A DNA stretch of 64,000 nt from Sipunculus nudus (Eukaryota > Annelida > Sipuncula > Golfingiida > Sipunculidae): the NCBI GenBank assembly GCA_026874595.1, contig CM049313.1, positions 68,812,659-68,876,658 of the forward strand. The letters are read 5' to 3'. Positions 60,183 through 64,000 of the stretch are shown piece after piece. The notes below the pieces were generated by a model. The model had not been told where the DNA came from and ran no database searches. It was given only the letters and a program-made list of their open reading frames with translations. The translations under genes were made by a program, and so were the position numbers. Position 1 is the stretch's first letter, and every line of letters begins with the position of its first letter.

Positions 60183-62560
60183 CTTGAAGTCAAAAGCAAA
60201 CCTCATTACCTAAAGAGTTTGTTAGTGAAGTCCAACCTAGATATGTAGAGATCATTTAATACTAATACCTCAGGGGCTTGTTACCCAATTCCATCTGGAA
60301 AAGCAAAGATTAAACATTAATTTCTAAACAGCCTGCAACACACCCTTTACTGTTTACATTTATTTTAGAATCCCGACAAATTCTGACCCTATTTAAATTT
60401 ACACTAACAGCAATATCTTTTCAAGCTTTTTATGTATCTTTATTAAATTTTAAACAGTTTCAACTAAGAGGGTTTGCTGAAGATTATTGAAAATCATTGA
60501 AAGTTAAAAATAATAATATGCAATATTTTTGTCCTGAAAGAATCTCTACATTTCTTGGCATCCTTGGTGCCCATTTTGAGTGCTCTTTAGTGGCCTTTAA
60601 ACAGTAAAGGGTTAATTAATCTGGAAAAGCAAAGATCAAACATTAATATCTCGACAGTCTGCAACACAACTTAAATCTGGATAAGTAAAGATCAAACCAA
60701 TGCCTCAGGAGCATGCAACTAAAATTAACTGGCTAATAATAGTCTAATACTAAACAGGGAACATCTATATTTTTTGAAAATGACTGCATCTATGCATTAT
60801 TATATTTCATATTGGTAAATTCTTCCTAGCCTCATGCATTTTCAGGCAAAATGATATTCACACATCCCACTCAAAACTATTTATTGCAAATAGTATAGAA
60901 CTCGATAACAGCAATACTTGTTAGATAGGTCAAAACAGGGCAAACCATGTTTATGAAAAAAAAATTTAATATGTTTTGTATATCAAGGGTTTACAGGTGC
61001 ACACATTTATACCATTTTAAATCAAAATATGGCTCATTTATATAAATGGGCACAGTCAACACTGTCAATATCAGTCAACTTCTGCATTATACAATATATC
61101 AAAACATGTAATATGAAGAAATTAACAAATTACTGCAACAGCCATTTCCAGGTCTACATTACAATATAGTATGCCAGCATTATCTTGTGCGTTTGCCTTT
61201 GAAATTACAAAAGGGGCAAGTTTTATCAAAGGTGGGGTTAGCAATCAAATATGTAATTAAATCTAATAACAATGGAATAGTTTGGTCAAATTGACACTGA
61301 TCCCAATACAGGAGTGTAAAGCATATACTTTTTGTCAATTCAAAAGCAAATCTTCACCTGATTAATTTAGGGTCCATTTCCCAGTCCTGCACTTGTGAAG
61401 ATGGTTCAGTTCAATATAAAATAAAAGACACCAAACAGCCTGGCTTGACATTAACATTTAACCTCTTTTCCGGGGCAAGTTAAATTGTGGTAGGATATCC
61501 AGTACGCTCTGAACACAGCGCGTGACCTCCCGGCCTAGTGACCTTCCACTCACACGCTGTGAGAAATAGGAGTTTTAAGGTTTGGCAAAACCCAGCCAGT
61601 TAGTGCTGGATAAAGTAAAATCTGATTGGCTCTGCGTTTAAAAAAATCTGCAGAACTGGTAGAAGAAATCTGATTGGCTAAGCGCACATGTAAACAAACA
61701 TAGCTATGCGGGGAAAGCCTGTGCGGCACGCAATCCAGGAAACAGCAGACAGTGGGGGATAACTGACCTCACGCAAGTCAGTAGAGAGACTCTTAAAAGC
61801 TGACGATTGCAGAGTATGCGAAATCCATCGGTCCTGCGGACCTGACCAGCTAGATATATGAGGGTCCGATAGGATCTCTAATTCAGCCGGACCTATTGTC
61901 CGCCTGAGAAAAATGTTTGGTTTTGCACAGCTGGGTCCACTGGCCTTCTGTTTTCTAACAATATCGTTTGATTTAGAGACCTATTTTCTTAGATTATGAT
62001 ACAGCATGTGTAAAAATCTCTGCGTAAACACTTCCACGTGCATTTTCGTGTTGCTTGTTGCATTTGATCAGCAGACGGGCACAGAATAAAAATAGTCTTG
62101 ATACACTAGTCCAGTTACGATATTTCTGTAAAAGAGGAATTCGCCGAGAAGCACACTAATTGTTGTTAGCACTGACAATTATTTGTGTGGCAATCGTGGT
62201 GGCATATTAACCAGAGGTGTCAGGACCAAATAATTTGGTTCCCAAACCATTCACAAGATTTTCACAAATTAGCCACGCGGACAAAACACTGCAAAACCAG
62301 AAGTTTTCCCGTTGGTTTGATGAAATTAGAGATAATAATAGGCGCACACTGCACTAAAAATTAGGCAAGTAGCGGTTAAACATCAACAAGAAGAAATCCT
62401 TTTCATTTGCTCATATATAATGTGAATGTTCATCGCCTTTCGACATAAACAGAGTTCTTTTTGTTATCCAGATTTGTCAACCAGCGATGTCAGATTCTAT
62501 TTCAACACCCAGACAGACCTCGGTGACTGACTGGTGATTTGCCATGCCTACTTTCCTGTG
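60183..62560. other. Unassigned sequence upstream of the minus-strand exon
   Basis: No exon could be joined in phase to 60182. AT-rich to about 61480, then closer to balanced composition with ATTGG boxes near 61625 and 61673. Upstream exons of the minus-strand gene may lie here or beyond the window. Confidence 0.3.
61806..61920 (+). repeat. Inverted repeat, left arm
   Basis: Starts CGATTGCAGAGTATGCGAAA and resembles the reverse complement of about 63466-63560 (CAATCGCAGAGTTTGCGAAA). The arms are diverged and enclose the promoter-like cluster. Possible termini of an old element. Confidence 0.35.
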
Positions 62561-62657
62561 ATTGGCTAAGTGACGACTCCCAGTAGCAGAGAGCCAATCA
62601 GATATTCATAGTAAGAAACTGCTCACGTGACTTCATTCATAAAATTTTTGGCGGGAA
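62561..62657. promoter_or_regulatory. Promoter-like cluster: inverted CCAAT boxes, CACGTG, E2F-type site
   Basis: ATTGG at 62561-62565 and CCAAT at 62594-62598 form an inverted pair (GATTGGCTAA / GAGCCAATC). CACGTG lies at 62624-62629 and TTTTTGGCGGGAA at 62645-62657. These match NF-Y, USF/Myc and E2F consensus sites and sit within 100 bp, as in TATA-less promoters. Direction and target gene are not clear. Confidence 0.35.
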
Positions 62658-63465
62658 CGAGTGTGGGGATATCGGTCACGCTGTTCGGAAAAAACTCACA
62701 GTGTCCATGAAACTAATTTTTCAACAAAGACCATAAGCCCTTGGTAAAATTGGGCAAATAAAGTATAATTAAATATTGATCCTGGCACTGATGAAGTCTA
62801 GGACGTGATCATAATCATAAGGTTAAATGTCCGATAAGATAAGAATTACGTGATTTCATGTTAATTTAGTGCCAGGGTTCCACTCGCTTGAGATTGTTTC
62901 TATTCAGAATTGATTCTGAGTATGATTCTGCGCTAAGTGCAAGTCTGGCCTGGGTATAAGAGTTAAATTTTGACTTGCTCATAAATAAAATCAGATAGAT
63001 CTGTAATTGTGACACATGAGAATTATAATATGCTAATATTTTCATCGCTGATTGTTATTTATATGTCAATAGACATTGAATAATATTCAAGTTCATTGAT
63101 TTTATTGAGAAAGGTAAAAAATATTAGTAATAATAAAATTATTTTTGGAAAAGTCAGTTTATGTCACTATCAACCGCAACATATAAAATATAAACATGTT
63201 TACAAATTTGAGAGGATATTCAGTATGGTTATATATCATAGGTGTAGTTAACAGGTAAAATAATGCAGTTTAAGTTCCAAGTCAGGAGAAAACTAACTAG
63301 TGCACGGAAGTCTTGCATACAACAAAATATCTCCGAATATGTTAAAAGAGGTTTGTTTTATTGATATTCATAAATTCACAATAAAACTATTGACACTTAG
63401 GCCTATTGTTACATATGCTTTCTGTTTGTTATCGTTCACTGAATTAACATACTTCACGGCAGGTC
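62658..63465. other. Sequence between the promoter-like cluster and the right inverted repeat
   Basis: Nothing coding seen; AT-rich. Confidence 0.3.
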
Positions 63466-63560
63466 CTACAGAGATCTGACAGGACCGGCAATAAGTCTTC
63501 TGCAGCAGGATCCACTGTCCTGCTGAGGACTGGAAGATTTCGCAAACTCTGCGATTGCAT
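63466..63560 (-). repeat. Inverted repeat, right arm
   Basis: Partner of 61806-61920 in reverse orientation. It contains the internal inverted repeat CAGCAGGA ... TCCTGCTG. Confidence 0.35.
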
Positions 63561-64000
63561 CGTGTGTATTAATTCCAATGGGGGTGAAAGAAGGATGTGC
63601 TACCAAGCGCTTTCCACGGCAGTGTGAAGTGACCAGTACCTCAGCAACATCCGTTTGTGATGGTGATACCTGCTATGTGTTTGGTAAAATTTAACGCAGG
63701 GGGAATTCCACAGAGACAGCGACGCCTGGTGGCCGAACCTGACCGGCAACTTTGGTTTAATGCAGTGGTAAGTGTAGCTAATAGTTGAGCATAGCGTAGC
63801 CGCTGCTAATGGAGCGTAGATATCCAGAAGCTGGCTCCTACTTGCCTGACTGGGCAAGTGGGTCCAACACAAATATTTACACCAAGGCCTGAATCTTAAC
63901 TGATCCCAAGTTAGCCATTTTCTTTCTCGGAGAAATGACATCACATTGTAATACCTCTATTTTAAAATTATACCTGTAAAGTTTTCTGTGCAAATATAAA
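63561..64000. other. Unassigned right end of the window
   Basis: A 114-aa minus-strand frame (63600-63944) has no recognised motif and no clear splice sites; I do not call it a gene. Confidence 0.3.

Noticed and set aside
61420-61450. Minus-strand first exon MDPKLI followed by GTGAAG
   Set aside because: Its end phase does not match the exon at 60182 and it is too short to support alone.
63466-63560. Cys-containing minus-strand peptide (CNRRVCEIFQ ... YCRSCQ) with a GTATGT donor
   Set aside because: The segment is an inverted copy of 61806-61920, its phase does not fit the exon at 60182, and the frame is short.

Overview
The window looks like nuclear DNA of an invertebrate, most likely a mollusc and possibly a bivalve. 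The evidence is small exons with GT-AG introns, high AT content and dense nested non-autonomous mobile elements. Their ends (a 3' hairpin finishing GAGCTAAAAA, CCCCCGCC-type subterminal repeats, GACGGAC tracts) resemble repeats I associate with molluscs. The taxon is inference. Nothing bacterial was seen: no operons, CRISPR arrays or prophage.

Region 1 (about 0.98-18.7 kb, + strand) holds one well supported gene, a gamma-glutamyltransferase-family (Ntn hydrolase) proenzyme of the YwrD-like type. Ten exons join in one frame with matching splice phases and give about 540 residues to the stop at 18693-18695; only the extreme N-terminal exon was not found. Its introns carry a Mutator-like element (5260-7513, 9-bp target duplication, ending 40 bp before exon 5), a 3.7-kb minisatellite whose unit derives from the exon 5 / splice-donor boundary (7795-11.5 kb), and an array element built on the palindrome GGTGGCGCCACC (12.25-14.02 kb).

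Region 2 (18.7-34.4 kb) has no convincing gene. It holds an LTR-like promoter/poly(A) unit (about 20.2-20.88 kb), repeat fragments, a three-layer nest at 24.1-31.25 kb that includes a hAT-like element with a TATTA target duplication (25709-28126), and a quiet AT-rich stretch (31.3-34.4 kb).

Region 3 (34.5-60.2 kb) is probably one intron of an unidentified minus-strand gene. Two phase-compatible exons, 60048-60182 and 34502-34662, flank 25.4 kb, of which about 24.7 kb (35243-59964) reads as a single stack of elements inserted in one another. I use working names. F1, F4 and F5 begin CTAGA plus a hairpin. F2 and F3 begin CAAG plus a palindrome and end in CTAAAA. P is a TIR element at a TA target. 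Several insertions can be checked against uninterrupted paralogous copies in the same window, and the F2 and F3 insertions show no target duplication longer than 1-2 bp.

Region 4 (60.2-64 kb) has no recognised gene. It has a promoter-like cluster (inverted CCAAT boxes, CACGTG, E2F-type site, 62561-62657) lying between two diverged inverted repeats (about 61806-61920 and 63466-63560).

The most notable signals are the exon-derived minisatellite with about 69 regular copies of a splice donor, and the GGTGGCGCCACC palindrome kept as the core of at least five otherwise diverged repeat families.
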